64,000 nucleotides of DNA from CBDCUC01 sp965222485 (GTDB taxonomy: Bacteria > Pseudomonadota > Alphaproteobacteria > Rhizobiales > Hyphomicrobiaceae). Below the pieces are notes generated by a model. That model saw only the letters and a list, made by a program, of their open reading frames with translations, was not told the DNA's origin and did no database searches. Both the position numbers and the translations under genes were made by a program. Positions within the stretch are counted from its first letter, which is position 1. Each line of letters starts with the position of its first letter. Shown here piece after piece: positions 1-9,091 of the stretch. The stretch lies in contig CBDCUC010000039.1 in NCBI GenBank assembly GCA_965222485.1, positions 868,001 through 932,000 on the forward strand. The letters are read 5' to 3'.

Positions 1-1
1 C

Positions 2-1066
2 GAGCGCGCCGATCGCGAGCGTATCGAACGCCTGCGCCGCGAGGCTGAAGAGCGGCGCCAGGAAGCTGACGCAGAATTCAAGGAGCAGGAACGCCGGCGT
101 GCCGAAGAGGCCAGGCGCCAAGAAGAGGAAGAGATCGCACGCCGCAAGGCTGTGGAAGAGGCGAGGCGCAAGGCAGAGGAACAAGAGGCCCGACGTAAAG
201 CTGAAGAAGAAGAACGCCGCCGCCAGGAGGCCCGACGCAAGGCTGAAGAAGAAAGGGTCGCCAACGAAAGAGCACAGGCTGAGCGTGAAGCGCGCCGCAA
301 GGCCGCCGAGCTGCGCCGCGAGGCTGAGCGCAAGCGTGAGTTGGCTGAAGCGGAATACCGGCGCGAGAATGAAGCGCAGCTTTCTGAAGAAGAGCGGCAA
401 CGGGAAATGGAGGCCTGGCGCAAGAGGCGCGCGGCACGCCGGGGGGGGCGAAAACCTGCGCCTGACACCTCACCGGAAGTTGCACCTAGTGCCAATGAAG
501 AATCAGCAGACGAGGCCTTAAGCGCAGCCGCGGAAGCAGAGCTGGTGGAGGACGTTGCCCGCAATGCACAGATCGCCCGACTAGAGGCGGAAGCCCGGCG
601 GGACAGGACGGTGGAACGCCGCGTCGCAAAAACACCTCCCAAGAAGACGGCCAAAGCCAAATCAAAACGCAAACGTATCGCCAAAACAACTGTCAAGCAG
701 CGCAAGAGCGCGCGCACCAAGCGCGCCCAGCGCAAAAAACGTAGCGCCCGCAAGCGTACTCTAAGAAAATCGAAACGCGCTTCGTCGCGGCGCAAGAAAG
801 CAAAGCGCGTTCGCGGTTACAAAAAACGGGCGCGTCGCAAGGCAAGGGCAAGACGCAAAGCGTCTCGGTGCCACGCTCGTGCCGGTCGGCGAGCCAGAAA
901 ATCGAGGACTTATGTCGTCAGGCGTGGCGACTCTCTGTGGCGTATTGCTCGCCGCCACTACGGCCGCGGCAAGCTTTACCAGCGGATTTATCGAGCCAAT
1001 CGGCGTAAAATCAAAAATGCCAACAGGATTTACCCCTGCCAGCGTATAAGAATACCACGCCGCTAA
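2..1066 (+). CDS. LysM-domain protein with charged coiled coil and basic linker, 5' partial
   Basis: The frame is open to the left edge, so the true start lies outside the window; the GTG at 152 is only the first internal start codon. About 354 residues are visible. The first ~110 are an almost uninterrupted Glu/Arg/Lys/Ala coiled coil built from imperfect repeats of the type ARRKAEEE. Next is an acidic Ser/Glu/Ala stretch, then about 90 residues made almost wholly of Lys, Arg, Ala and Ser. The last ~50 residues are a LysM module (YVVRRGDSLWRIARRHYG, then YRANRRKI and a final RIRIP), a fold that binds peptidoglycan N-acetylglucosamine. A cell-envelope role is likely, but the full domain order upstream is unknown. 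The basic tract could bind nucleic acid or anionic wall polymer; the sequence alone cannot decide this. Confidence 0.75.
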   Translation, partial: ERADRERIERLRREAEERRQEADAEFKEQERRRAEEARRQEEEEIARRKAVEEARRKAEEQEARRKAEEEERRRQEARRKAEEERVANERAQAEREARRKAAELRREAERKRELAEAEYRRENEAQLSEEERQREMEAWRKRRAARRGGRKPAPDTSPEVAPSANEESADEALSAAAEAELVEDVARNAQIARLEAEARRDRTVERRVAKTPPKKTAKAKSKRKRIAKTTVKQRKSARTKRAQRKKRSARKRTLRKSKRASSRRKKAKRVRGYKKRARRKARARRKASRCHARAGRRARKSRTYVVRRGDSLWRIARRHYGRGKLYQRIYRANRRKIKNANRIYPCQRIRIPRR

Positions 1067-1391
1067 GGGAACGGCCTAGACAGGATCAGGTTGCAATAAA
1101 TGCCGGTCGGGCCGACGTTAATCCAGCGCTGTTGTCTTCGGCAGTGTATTGCATGTGCTGCTCGTCAGCTTTCGCCAGTTGGTGTCAGCCACTGGTCATT
1201 GCTGCCCCAAGCCATTAAATGACGCTTCACCGTATTGCCGTCGTGGCGCTTCCACATGGTGCCGAGCAATATGCCCTGCGCGTGACGACATGAACCGGGT
1301 CGCCACCGCGAAGAAACAACAACGCCGGCCACGGACACCGTCCTGATATCTTTTCCGTTACCCGCGATGCAAACGAGGTTTTCGCTAGCTG
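1067..1391. other. Intergenic region upstream of the Atm1-like exporter
   Basis: This stretch separates the LysM gene from the ABC exporter. The short ORFs in it, on both strands, have no Shine-Dalgarno site and resemble no family I know. I see no convincing terminator or promoter. It presumably carries the promoter of the downstream exporter. Confidence 0.4.
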
Positions 1392-3326
1392 ATGCGCCTA
1401 CTCTCACAGCCCCATGGTCGCGGTGAACGCCTGGTTCTGCAGGCCCGTGAAAGCCATTGGGCAGTCCTGCGAGGCCTTATGCCATTTGTGTGGCCAAAGG
1501 GACGCCCCGATCTTCGTGCGCAGGTCGTGGCAGCATTCATCGTGCTCTTGCTGGCGAAGGTGGTGACCGTTGCCGTACCCGTTGTCTACAAGCTGGCAAT
1601 AGATACGCTGGCCGGCGAAACGGCCCGGTCGAGCGAAACTGCAGCGATACTGATCGTTCTTGGAGCCACCGGCCTGATCGTTGCTTACGCCGTCGGCCGC
1701 GTCCTGATGGTTGTGTTTAACCAGATCAGAGACCTGTTTTTCACCAAGGTCGGTCAGAACGCAGTGCGCCAACTCAACAATCGCACGTTTGCGCACCTCC
1801 ACAAGCTTTCGCTGCGCTTTCATCTGGAGCGTCGCACGGGCGGATTGTCGCGTGTGTTGGAACGAGCTGCGCGCGCTATCGAGCTGATCGTGCGAATGGG
1901 TATTCTCAATGTGTTACCCACCGCGTTGGAACTGATCTTTGTTTGTGCGTTGCTGGGCTATTACTTTAATTGGGTTTATGTCGCGATCGTATTGGTCACC
2001 GTTGCCGCATACATGTTGTTTACGTTGGCAGCCTCCGAATGGCGCATGGCCATCAGGCGCGAGATGAACGACAGCGATACGGAGGCCAACACAAAAGCAA
2101 TTGATAGCCTTCTGAATTATGAAACTGTGAAGTACTTTGGCAACGAAGGTTTGGAGAAGCGCCGATTCGATTCCTCGCTAGCACGTTACGAGCAGGCAGC
2201 AATCAGGACGTATTATTCGCTGGGCCTTCTGAATTCCGGTCAGTCAGTCATCTTCACGCTCGGCATGACCGGTGTCATGCTTCTTGCCGCCAATGGCATC
2301 GCGAACGGCACGCACACAATCGGCGACTTCGTCATGGTCAACGCCTTGATGATCCAGTTATACATGCCGCTAAACTTCATGGGTATGGTCTACCGGGAGA
2401 TCAAACAAGGCCTCGTCGACATTGAGACCATGTTCGCAATTCTCGGCCAGAAACCGGAAGTGGTCGACAAACCCAATGCCGCACCATTGAGCGTGAAAGA
2501 GGGTGCAATCCGTTTCGAGAATGTCTCGTTTGCCTATGACGCGGAACGTCCGATCCTGCAAGAGATGTCCTTCGAGGTCCCGCCGGGAAAGATGGTGGCC
2601 ATCGTCGGCCCCTCCGGTGCCGGCAAATCGACGATCTCGCGTATCCTCTTTCGTTTTTACGACATCAGTTCCGGCCGTGTGACGATAGACGGACAGGATA
2701 TACGCGACGTCACCCAGGCCTCCGTGCGCAATGCAATCGGCGTCGTTCCCCAGGACACGGTCCTCTTCAACGACACCATCTTGTACAATATCCGCTATGG
2801 TCGGCCCGACGCCACGGCGGACGAAGTTATCGAAGCCGCCCGGTTGGCGCAGCTCGATGGTCTTGTGCGCACGCTTCCCGACGGTTACCAGACGATGGTT
2901 GGCGAACGCGGACTGAAATTATCGGGCGGCGAAAAACAGCGCGTTGCAATTGCCCGCACGATTCTAAAAGGCCCACCGATCCTTGTTCTTGATGAAGCCA
3001 CCAGTGCGCTCGACAGCCACACTGAAAAAGAGATCCAAGATGCACTCGACAGGGTCTCCAAGGACCGCACGACGCTGGTGATCGCGCATCGGTTGTCGAC
3101 GATCATACATGCCGACAATATTCTGGTGATGGATGGCGGCAAACTGGTAGAGCAGGGCAACCACGGAGAGCTTTTGGCGCAGGATGGCCTATACGCCAGC
3201 TTGTGGAACAGGCAGCGCCAAGCCGAACGGGCGCGCGAAGAACTTGCTCATGCGTTGGAGGAAGCAGAACGTACCGGGGCATTAGCCGAAGGCGATGTCC
3301 TAATCAAAACGACGCAGCAAACCTAG
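1392..3326 (+). CDS. Atm1/HMT1-type ABC exporter (fused permease and ATPase)
   Basis: A half-transporter of 644 residues, expected to act as an inner-membrane homodimer. The N-terminal ~340 residues form a six-helix exporter domain with the conserved stretch ALIDSLLNYETVKYFGNE (positions ~235-252), which marks the Atm1/ABCB7/HMT1 subfamily; bacterial members export glutathione conjugates, glutathione-linked sulfur species or metals. The C-terminal ATPase has Walker A GPSGAGKST (~407), signature LSGGEKQRVAIARTI, Walker B ILVLDEATSALD and the H-loop IAHRLST. All catalytic residues are intact. The C-terminus ends in a charged Arg/Glu/Ala tail. It is convergent with the exchanger gene, with only 8 bases between the stops. 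The family is clear; the substrate is inferred from family membership only. Confidence 0.92.
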   Translation: MRLLSQPHGRGERLVLQARESHWAVLRGLMPFVWPKGRPDLRAQVVAAFIVLLLAKVVTVAVPVVYKLAIDTLAGETARSSETAAILIVLGATGLIVAYAVGRVLMVVFNQIRDLFFTKVGQNAVRQLNNRTFAHLHKLSLRFHLERRTGGLSRVLERAARAIELIVRMGILNVLPTALELIFVCALLGYYFNWVYVAIVLVTVAAYMLFTLAASEWRMAIRREMNDSDTEANTKAIDSLLNYETVKYFGNEGLEKRRFDSSLARYEQAAIRTYYSLGLLNSGQSVIFTLGMTGVMLLAANGIANGTHTIGDFVMVNALMIQLYMPLNFMGMVYREIKQGLVDIETMFAILGQKPEVVDKPNAAPLSVKEGAIRFENVSFAYDAERPILQEMSFEVPPGKMVAIVGPSGAGKSTISRILFRFYDISSGRVTIDGQDIRDVTQASVRNAIGVVPQDTVLFNDTILYNIRYGRPDATADEVIEAARLAQLDGLVRTLPDGYQTMVGERGLKLSGGEKQRVAIARTILKGPPILVLDEATSALDSHTEKEIQDALDRVSKDRTTLVIAHRLSTIIHADNILVMDGGKLVEQGNHGELLAQDGLYASLWNRQRQAERAREELAHALEEAERTGALAEGDVLIKTTQQT

Positions 3327-3334
3327 ACATCGCG

Positions 3335-4354
3335 TCACATCGGCCAGATCGAGGCGATATAGGCGACATAACCGCAAAGAAGCAGCAGACCTTCCAGCCG
3401 CGTGATTTTGGCATCGGACCGCGCCAACACGATCAAAGCGATACTCGCTGCCACAAGAATAAAGTTGTCGTAATACTTGATCTGCTCGGGAATAGTCGTT
3501 GGCGCCAGCAGCCCCGTGGCACCGCCGATACCAAGAACGTTGTAGACGTTCGAGCCCATAATATTGCCGATGGCAACTTCCGACTGATTGCGCAAGGCGG
3601 CGACAGCACACGTTACAAGTTCCGGCATCGATGTGCCTATCGCGACAATGGTTAGTCCAATAACGGCTTCACTGACCTGCAATGCCCTGGCAATTCCAAC
3701 GGCACCATCAACCAGCAAGCGTCCGCCCAGGAATATGATCGCCAATCCCGCGAGCGCCGCCGCGAACCAGACAAAGCCGCTAACGCGTTGCGACTGGATC
3801 TTGGTTTGCTCGATGACATTTATGGTGTCGTCCGGGTCTGCATCTTGTGCTTCGGCGACGGCATATGCAGCTGTGTGCTGCGCAATGTGTCCATTGACGC
3901 GTTGCCATTCCATTTCTTGAAGATACGCGTGGCGCAGATAAGCGGCGAGGAGAATAAGAAACACTCCACCTGCAATCCGATCGAGTGAGTAAAAAAGCCC
4001 CAGACAGGCGAATAGAACAGCTGTAACGAGCACTACCATGCCGTCGCGCCGTAACGCTTCGTTTCTGACAGGAAGGGGTGCCAACAAGGCGGCGACACCG
4101 AGTATGAGGAGAATGTTAGACAGGCACGAGCCAACGATGTTGCCCACCGCGATGCCGGGAGAGCCGGCAAGCGATGCTTGTACGGAAATGACAAGCTCCG
4201 GTGCTGATGTTCCAAATCCAACGAGTGTAATGCCGATCAGCAGTGGCGACATGCCAAACATATTGGCAATTCCCACGCTACCCCGAACCAGAAGCTCGCC
4301 TCCGGCAATCAGCAAGACAAAACCGGTCAGCAAAAATACACTGTCACCAATCAT
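3335..4354 (-). CDS. Calcium/sodium antiporter, CaCA family (YrbG-like)
   Basis: An inner-membrane cation/Ca2+ exchanger of 339 residues, a normal length for bacterial YrbG-like proteins. The two inverted alpha-repeats are plain: GFGTSAPELVIS with GNIVGSCLSNILLILG in the first half, and AIGTSMPELVTCAV with GNIMGSNVYNVLGIGG in the second. The acidic residues of the two GTS-PEL motifs form the ion site. The two halves are joined by a hydrophilic loop of about 60 residues rich in Asp and Glu (AEAQDADPDDT). It stands alone, convergent with the upstream exporter gene. The ion specificity is assigned from the family only. Confidence 0.9.
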   Translation of the reverse strand: MIGDSVFLLTGFVLLIAGGELLVRGSVGIANMFGMSPLLIGITLVGFGTSAPELVISVQASLAGSPGIAVGNIVGSCLSNILLILGVAALLAPLPVRNEALRRDGMVVLVTAVLFACLGLFYSLDRIAGGVFLILLAAYLRHAYLQEMEWQRVNGHIAQHTAAYAVAEAQDADPDDTINVIEQTKIQSQRVSGFVWFAAALAGLAIIFLGGRLLVDGAVGIARALQVSEAVIGLTIVAIGTSMPELVTCAVAALRNQSEVAIGNIMGSNVYNVLGIGGATGLLAPTTIPEQIKYYDNFILVAASIALIVLARSDAKITRLEGLLLLCGYVAYIASIWPM

Positions 4355-4632
4355 AGGCAGTCGCCTGAGGCCTTTTCTGGTCGGTTTCGCCCACGTGTTG
4401 CGCGAGCCTTGATCCTACTGCCGGTTCATGGCAGCTCAGTGCCGAGGTGCGAGTTGCGCCCAATCAGTTCCAGTTAGATTGCCGCGCATCCCTAAATGCC
4501 GGCAAACCGGGCAGCGTGGAAGATGCAATCCAGCAACCGGCTGCGAACACATAGACATCCATGCGCGTGCAGACAACCCATGGCTCAACGAATAACGCAG
4601 CATGTGGGTGCGGACGGCACTAGGGAGTGAAT

Positions 4633-5571
4633 ATGGCGGCAGATCGAGCCGTTCTCATTGCGGGCGCAACGGCCAGCGGCAAGTCCGGTTTGGCCGCGGC
4701 AATTGCCAGGGCGCGCGATGGTGTCGTCATCAATGCCGATTCCATGCAGGTCTATCGCGAGCTCTCCGTCCTGACCGCGCGTCCGAGTATGGGCGAAGAG
4801 GCGGCCCTGCCTCACCGCCTTTATGGCCATGTCAGTGCCAGTGAGGCCTACTCGGTTGGCCGCTGGCTGAGTGATGTCGAACGGGCCATCGCCGAAGTCC
4901 GGCGGTCATCGAGATTGCCGGTGATTGTCGGGGGTACTGGGCTTTACTTTCTTGCTTTGACAGAGGGGCTCTCCCCGATCCCTGAAATCCCAGCCGACAT
5001 CAGGCAGGCGTGCCGGGAGGCGGGTAAGATGCTGCCGGGCGACGAACTCTATGAGGAGTTAAAGGCCTGCGACCCGCTGACGGCACGGCAGTTGCGCCCG
5101 AGCGATACGCAGCGCCTCGTACGTGCACTGGAGGTGTTCAAGGCGACAGGGCGGCCGTTGGCTGACTGGCAGTCGATATCAGGAGAGCCGCTTCTCCCAA
5201 CGAGCACCTGGACCGGTATCGTTGTCGATCGTCCGCGCGATGAGCTGCACCGAAGGTGCGACCGGCGTTTTGAGCGCATGATGGAGGAGGGCGCGCTGGA
5301 AGAAGTCGAACGTCTGAGGCGGATGCAACTCGACCCACAATTGCCAGCAATGCGCGCGCTTGGCGTGCGCCCGCTTTTGGACTACCTGGAAGCGGATCAT
5401 CCCAGCAAAGACCTGCTCATTCACGCCGTCACACTGTGTAAGGCCGAGACAAGACGTTACGTCAAACGCCAGTCAACATGGCTTAAGCGCAATATGATTG
5501 CGTGGAACTGGATGAAACAACAAGAAATGAAAAGGCAGGCCGATAAAGGCTTTCCATTCATTGATTGTTGA
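4633..5571 (+). CDS. miaA: tRNA dimethylallyltransferase
   Basis: It transfers a dimethylallyl group to N6 of A37 in tRNAs that read codons starting with U, the first step of i6A/ms2i6A formation. The P-loop GATASGKSG starts at about residue 10, followed by INADSMQVY with the conserved Asp that contacts A37, then the family motifs VGGTGLYF and DTQRLVRALEV. Length is 312 residues, normal for bacterial MiaA. I chose ATG 4633 because AGGGAG lies at 4622-4627, five bases upstream; an in-frame GTG at 4627 falls inside that site. It is directly upstream of the branched-chain amino acid genes, as in many Hyphomicrobiales. Confidence 0.96.
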   Translation: MAADRAVLIAGATASGKSGLAAAIARARDGVVINADSMQVYRELSVLTARPSMGEEAALPHRLYGHVSASEAYSVGRWLSDVERAIAEVRRSSRLPVIVGGTGLYFLALTEGLSPIPEIPADIRQACREAGKMLPGDELYEELKACDPLTARQLRPSDTQRLVRALEVFKATGRPLADWQSISGEPLLPTSTWTGIVVDRPRDELHRRCDRRFERMMEEGALEEVERLRRMQLDPQLPAMRALGVRPLLDYLEADHPSKDLLIHAVTLCKAETRRYVKRQSTWLKRNMIAWNWMKQQEMKRQADKGFPFIDC

Positions 5572-5734
5572 GCATTGACCCTCAGAATCTCGCAAGATAG
5601 TTTCCGCATTCAAACGGACCGGAAAAGGCCGGTGGCTTTGAGCAGCAGCCGACCCAAGGGATGTGCAGCGCAGCCCATCGCGGTCAGCCCAGCAGCATCC
5701 GGCGCCGACTGATCAATTGCAAAAGAGGTTATCC

Positions 5735-7501
5735 ATGGCACGCACGATGACGGGTGCGGAAATTGTGCTCAACGCACTTAAGGACCAGGGTGTCGATTTC
5801 ATTTTTGGCTACCCTGGCGGTGCCGTTCTGCCCATCTACGACGAATTGTTTCAGCAGGAAGACATCAAACACATCCTGGTGCGCCAGGAAGGCGGTGCGG
5901 TACATGCTGCTGAGGGTTATGCGCGTTCTACCGGCAAAGTCGGATGCGTGCTTGTCACATCAGGACCGGGTGCCACAAATGCCGTCACCGGTCTTACCGA
6001 TGCGCTTATGGACTCAATTCCGATTGTTTGTATTACCGGTCAGGTGCCCACGCACTTGATTGGCAACGATGCTTTCCAAGAGTGCGACACTGTTGGCATC
6101 ACCCGCCCATGCACCAAACACAATTGGCTCGTCAAGGACGTCAACGATCTGGCACGCGTTATTCACGAGGCGTTCCAAGTCGCGCGCAGCGGTCGTCCTG
6201 GGCCTGTGGTCGTCGATATTCCAAAGGACGTGCAATTCGCCAACGGCAACTATGTCGGTCCGTCAAACATCGTACACAAGACCTACAAGCCCAAAATGAA
6301 ACCGGAACAGCCCGCCATTCGCGAGGCCGTCGATATTATGGCATCCGCCAAGAAGCCGATATTTTACACCGGCGGCGGCGTCATCAACTCGGGCCCCAAA
6401 GCAGCACAGTTGCTGCGTGAACTTGCACGGCTAACGGGATACCCGGTCACTTCGACGTTGATGGGGCTTGGCGCCTATCCCGCAGCCGACAAACAATGGC
6501 TGGGAATGCTGGGCATGCATGGCACGTATGAGGCCAACATGGCGATGCACGACTGCGACGTCATGATCAATATCGGTGCGCGTTTTGACGACCGCATCAC
6601 CGGGCGTCTCGACGCCTTCTCGCCGGGGTCGACCAAAATTCATGTCGATATCGACCCGTCGTCGATCAACAAGAACGTGCATGTCGATCTGCCGATTATC
6701 GGCGACGTCGCCTATGTCCTTGAAGACATGCTTCGGGTTTGGAAGGCCAAGGCGCCGCAGCTCGACAAATCCGCCCACAAGTCGTGGTGGAAACAAATCG
6801 ACAAGTGGCGCGACCGCAAATCGCTCAAATACCGCGAAAGCGACAAGGTCATCATGCCGCAATATGCGGTCGAACGCCTTTACGAGATGACCAAGGATCA
6901 CGACACCTACATCACCACCGAGGTCGGTCAACACCAGATGTGGGCCGCGCAATATTTCCATTTCGAAGAGCCGAACCGCTGGATGACATCCGGTGGACTT
7001 GGCACGATGGGTTATGGTCTGCCCGCGGCAATCGGTGCACAGTTGGCTCACCCAAAATCGCTGGTCATTGATATTGCCGGCGATGCCTCGATCCTGATGA
7101 ACATTCAGGAATCGTCGACCGCCGTGCAGTATCGGCTACCGGTCAAAGTGTTCATACTCAACAATCAGTACATGGGCATGGTGCGCCAGTGGCAGCAGCT
7201 CTTGCATGGCAACCGGCTGAGTGAGAGCTACACCGAAGCGCTACCTGATTTCGTCAAACTTGCCGAAGCTTACGGTTGGAGCGGAATTCGCTGCGACGAT
7301 CCGTCAAAGCTTGACGATGCGATCAAGGAAATGATCGCCATCGACGGACCCGTGGTATTCGACTGCCGAGTTGCGGCCCTCGCCAACTGTTTCCCGATGA
7401 TTCCGTCCGGAAAGGCACACAACGAGATGCTGCTTGGTGACGACGTATCCGACGCAGAGGTTGAAAGCGCTATCGGCGAGGACGGCAAGGTCCTGGTCTG
7501 A
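5735..7501 (+). CDS. ilvI: Acetolactate synthase, large (catalytic) subunit
   Basis: A thiamine-diphosphate and FAD enzyme. It condenses two pyruvates to acetolactate, or pyruvate and 2-oxobutyrate to acetohydroxybutyrate, the first common step of Val/Leu/Ile synthesis. The catalytic Glu is in RQEGGAVHAAEGYA; the ThDP-binding segment starts GDASILMNIQE and ends LNNQYMGM; the FAD region includes LGMLGMHGTYEANMA. The length of 588 residues matches the family. An upstream in-frame ATG at 5663 would add 24 residues with no similarity; ATG 5735 has AAAAGAGG 11-14 bases upstream and is followed by the standard N-terminus MTGAEIVLNALKDQGVDFIFG. The small subunit gene lies 0.9 kb downstream, separated by a glutathione transferase gene. 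Confidence 0.96.
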   Translation: MARTMTGAEIVLNALKDQGVDFIFGYPGGAVLPIYDELFQQEDIKHILVRQEGGAVHAAEGYARSTGKVGCVLVTSGPGATNAVTGLTDALMDSIPIVCITGQVPTHLIGNDAFQECDTVGITRPCTKHNWLVKDVNDLARVIHEAFQVARSGRPGPVVVDIPKDVQFANGNYVGPSNIVHKTYKPKMKPEQPAIREAVDIMASAKKPIFYTGGGVINSGPKAAQLLRELARLTGYPVTSTLMGLGAYPAADKQWLGMLGMHGTYEANMAMHDCDVMINIGARFDDRITGRLDAFSPGSTKIHVDIDPSSINKNVHVDLPIIGDVAYVLEDMLRVWKAKAPQLDKSAHKSWWKQIDKWRDRKSLKYRESDKVIMPQYAVERLYEMTKDHDTYITTEVGQHQMWAAQYFHFEEPNRWMTSGGLGTMGYGLPAAIGAQLAHPKSLVIDIAGDASILMNIQESSTAVQYRLPVKVFILNNQYMGMVRQWQQLLHGNRLSESYTEALPDFVKLAEAYGWSGIRCDDPSKLDDAIKEMIAIDGPVVFDCRVAALANCFPMIPSGKAHNEMLLGDDVSDAEVESAIGEDGKVLV

Positions 7502-7583
7502 GGCGGCGGTAACCGGCTAGCGCGCATCTGACGTGCGCGCCCCGTCCGGCCCCCGCCCTCCGCGTCAGTGACGAGATGCTCAT

Positions 7584-8261
7584 ATGCACCTAGTGATCGC
7601 AAATAAGCTCTACTCATCATGGTCCATGCGGCCGTGGCTGGTCATGGTCGCGTTCGACATTTCCTTCCGCGAAACTGTCGTGCCGCTGCGCCAAGACGAC
7701 ACGCAGGCACGCATTCGTGTCCATTCGCCCACGGGCAAAGTTCCGGTTCTGATTGATGATGACACGACCGTTTGGGAGAGCTTGGCAATCATTACCTACT
7801 TGGCCGGCAAGTTTCCCGACAAGTCCATCTGGCCTGACGATCGGCCATCACGCGGACAGGCCATGGCACTGTCGGCTGAGATGCACTGCGGCTATCGTGG
7901 TTTGCGTTCCGCCTGTCCAATGAATTTCACAAAGCGCTTTGCCAAGCGAGACTATAACGATGAGGTCTTGTCCGACGTCGCACGCTTGCAAGAGGCCTGG
8001 CGAACTGCTCGCGCGCAAAGTCCCAAGCCCGGACCGTTCCTGTTTGGCGATTTCTGTGCTGCCGACGCTATGTTCGCGCCGGTAGTTTCGCGGCTGGAAA
8101 CATATCAATTCGATGTTGAGGAAGACACACGCGCCTACATGCATGCCGTGACGAACCACCACGCCTATCGGCGCTGGCGCTCTGAAGCATTGAAGGAGAG
8201 TTGGCGCATCGCAGAATACGAAGACGGCCACATGCCGGAGGAGAGTTTTGTGGATGCCTGA
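7584..8261 (+). CDS. Glutathione S-transferase family protein
   Basis: A cytosolic protein of 225 residues with an N-terminal thioredoxin-like domain (LVIANKLYSSWSMRPWLVM, then GKVPVLIDDD and WESLAIITYLA) and a C-terminal all-helical GST domain. The Ser of YSSWS is in the usual position of the activating Ser/Cys of bacterial beta/zeta-type enzymes. GKVPVL (cis-Pro) and WESLAI (gamma-glutamyl contact) are typical glutathione-site elements. It lies between ilvI and ilvN, on the same strand, with about 80 and 120 bases on either side, so it may be cotranscribed. That position has no obvious metabolic reason. The substrate is unknown. Confidence 0.88.
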   Translation: MHLVIANKLYSSWSMRPWLVMVAFDISFRETVVPLRQDDTQARIRVHSPTGKVPVLIDDDTTVWESLAIITYLAGKFPDKSIWPDDRPSRGQAMALSAEMHCGYRGLRSACPMNFTKRFAKRDYNDEVLSDVARLQEAWRTARAQSPKPGPFLFGDFCAADAMFAPVVSRLETYQFDVEEDTRAYMHAVTNHHAYRRWRSEALKESWRIAEYEDGHMPEESFVDA

Positions 8262-8382
8262 AGTTTGGTTTGCCGTTCGCCGATCGCAGGCCATCCATTC
8301 GCATCCCAATTCTAACAGCATTGATCGCCTGCCTCGCCCAGGCCACCGGGCGCGATGACCACAAGGAAGACTGGAAACGACG

Positions 8383-8931
8383 ATGTCACAACAACTAAAG
8401 CAGAGCCATTATCCGGAGCTGACGACGCATCAACAGACGGTCTCGCGAACGCTCTCGGTCATTGTAGACAACGAGCCAGGTGTCCTGGCGCGGGTGATCG
8501 GCCTGTTCTCTGGCCGCGGTTACAATATTGACTCGCTGACCGTGACCGAAACGGAGCACGAGCGCCACATCTCGCGTATCACCATCGTCACCAAAGGCAC
8601 GCTCATGGTGATTGAGCAGATCAAGAACCAGCTGGAGCGGCTGGTGCCGGTGCACTATGTTCGTGACCTTTCCGAAAGCGGCCGGGCACTCGAACGCGAG
8701 CTGGCGTTGGTGAAGGTTCAGGGCAAGGGTGACAAGCGCATTGAAGCGATGCGAATGGCTGAAATCTTCGGGGCCGACGTCATCGATGCCTCCACCGAGC
8801 ACTTTGTTTTTCAGATCACCGGCAAGACCAGAAAGATCGAGCAGTTCATCATGATCATGACGGAGCTGGGGCTGGTGGAGGTTGCGCGCACCGGCATTGC
8901 CGCAATTTCGCGCGGGCAAAAGGCATCGTAA
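8383..8931 (+). CDS. ilvN: Acetolactate synthase, small (regulatory) subunit
   Basis: The regulatory partner of IlvI (also named ilvH). It raises the activity of the large subunit and gives feedback inhibition by valine. The N-terminal ACT domain is clear: RTLSVIVDNEPGVLARVIGL, then SGRGYNIDSLTV, with the Asn-Ile-Asp effector-site motif. The C-terminal half holds the second ferredoxin-like domain (ELALVKVQ and FGADVIDASTEHFVFQITG). Length 182 residues, normal. It follows the GST gene by 121 bases and is followed by a hairpin at 9041-9072. Confidence 0.95.
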   Translation: MSQQLKQSHYPELTTHQQTVSRTLSVIVDNEPGVLARVIGLFSGRGYNIDSLTVTETEHERHISRITIVTKGTLMVIEQIKNQLERLVPVHYVRDLSESGRALERELALVKVQGKGDKRIEAMRMAEIFGADVIDASTEHFVFQITGKTRKIEQFIMIMTELGLVEVARTGIAAISRGQKAS

Positions 8932-9040
8932 TTTGCCGTAAGGCGAAATAACTGGCCTTAACGTGCCATTGTCAAAGCCGGGATGGAGAGCGATTAGCTC
9001 CAGGTAAAATAATCCCGCCCCGAGAGCCAAATGAATCAAA

Positions 9041-9072
9041 ACGGCCGCGCTGCAGATCCCGAGCGCGGCCGT
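9041..9072. terminator. Hairpin between convergent ilvN and the DUF1190-like gene
   Basis: A perfect 11-bp stem: ACGGCCGCGCT (9041-9051) and AGCGCGGCCGT (9062-9072) with a 10-base loop. It lies between two convergent genes and has A-rich flanks on one side. No long T-run follows, so intrinsic termination is plausible but not certain. It could serve both strands. Confidence 0.55.
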
Positions 9073-9091
9073 AAATCAGTTGTGAGAACTC

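Noticed and set aside
5572..5734. Possible Ile/Val/Leu-rich leader peptide before ilvI
   Set aside because: Short frames here are not enriched in Ile, Val or Leu codons and no terminator/antiterminator pair was seen.
6431..7051. 206-codon - strand frame inside ilvI
   Set aside because: Antisense shadow of the acetolactate synthase gene, no ribosome site and no family features.
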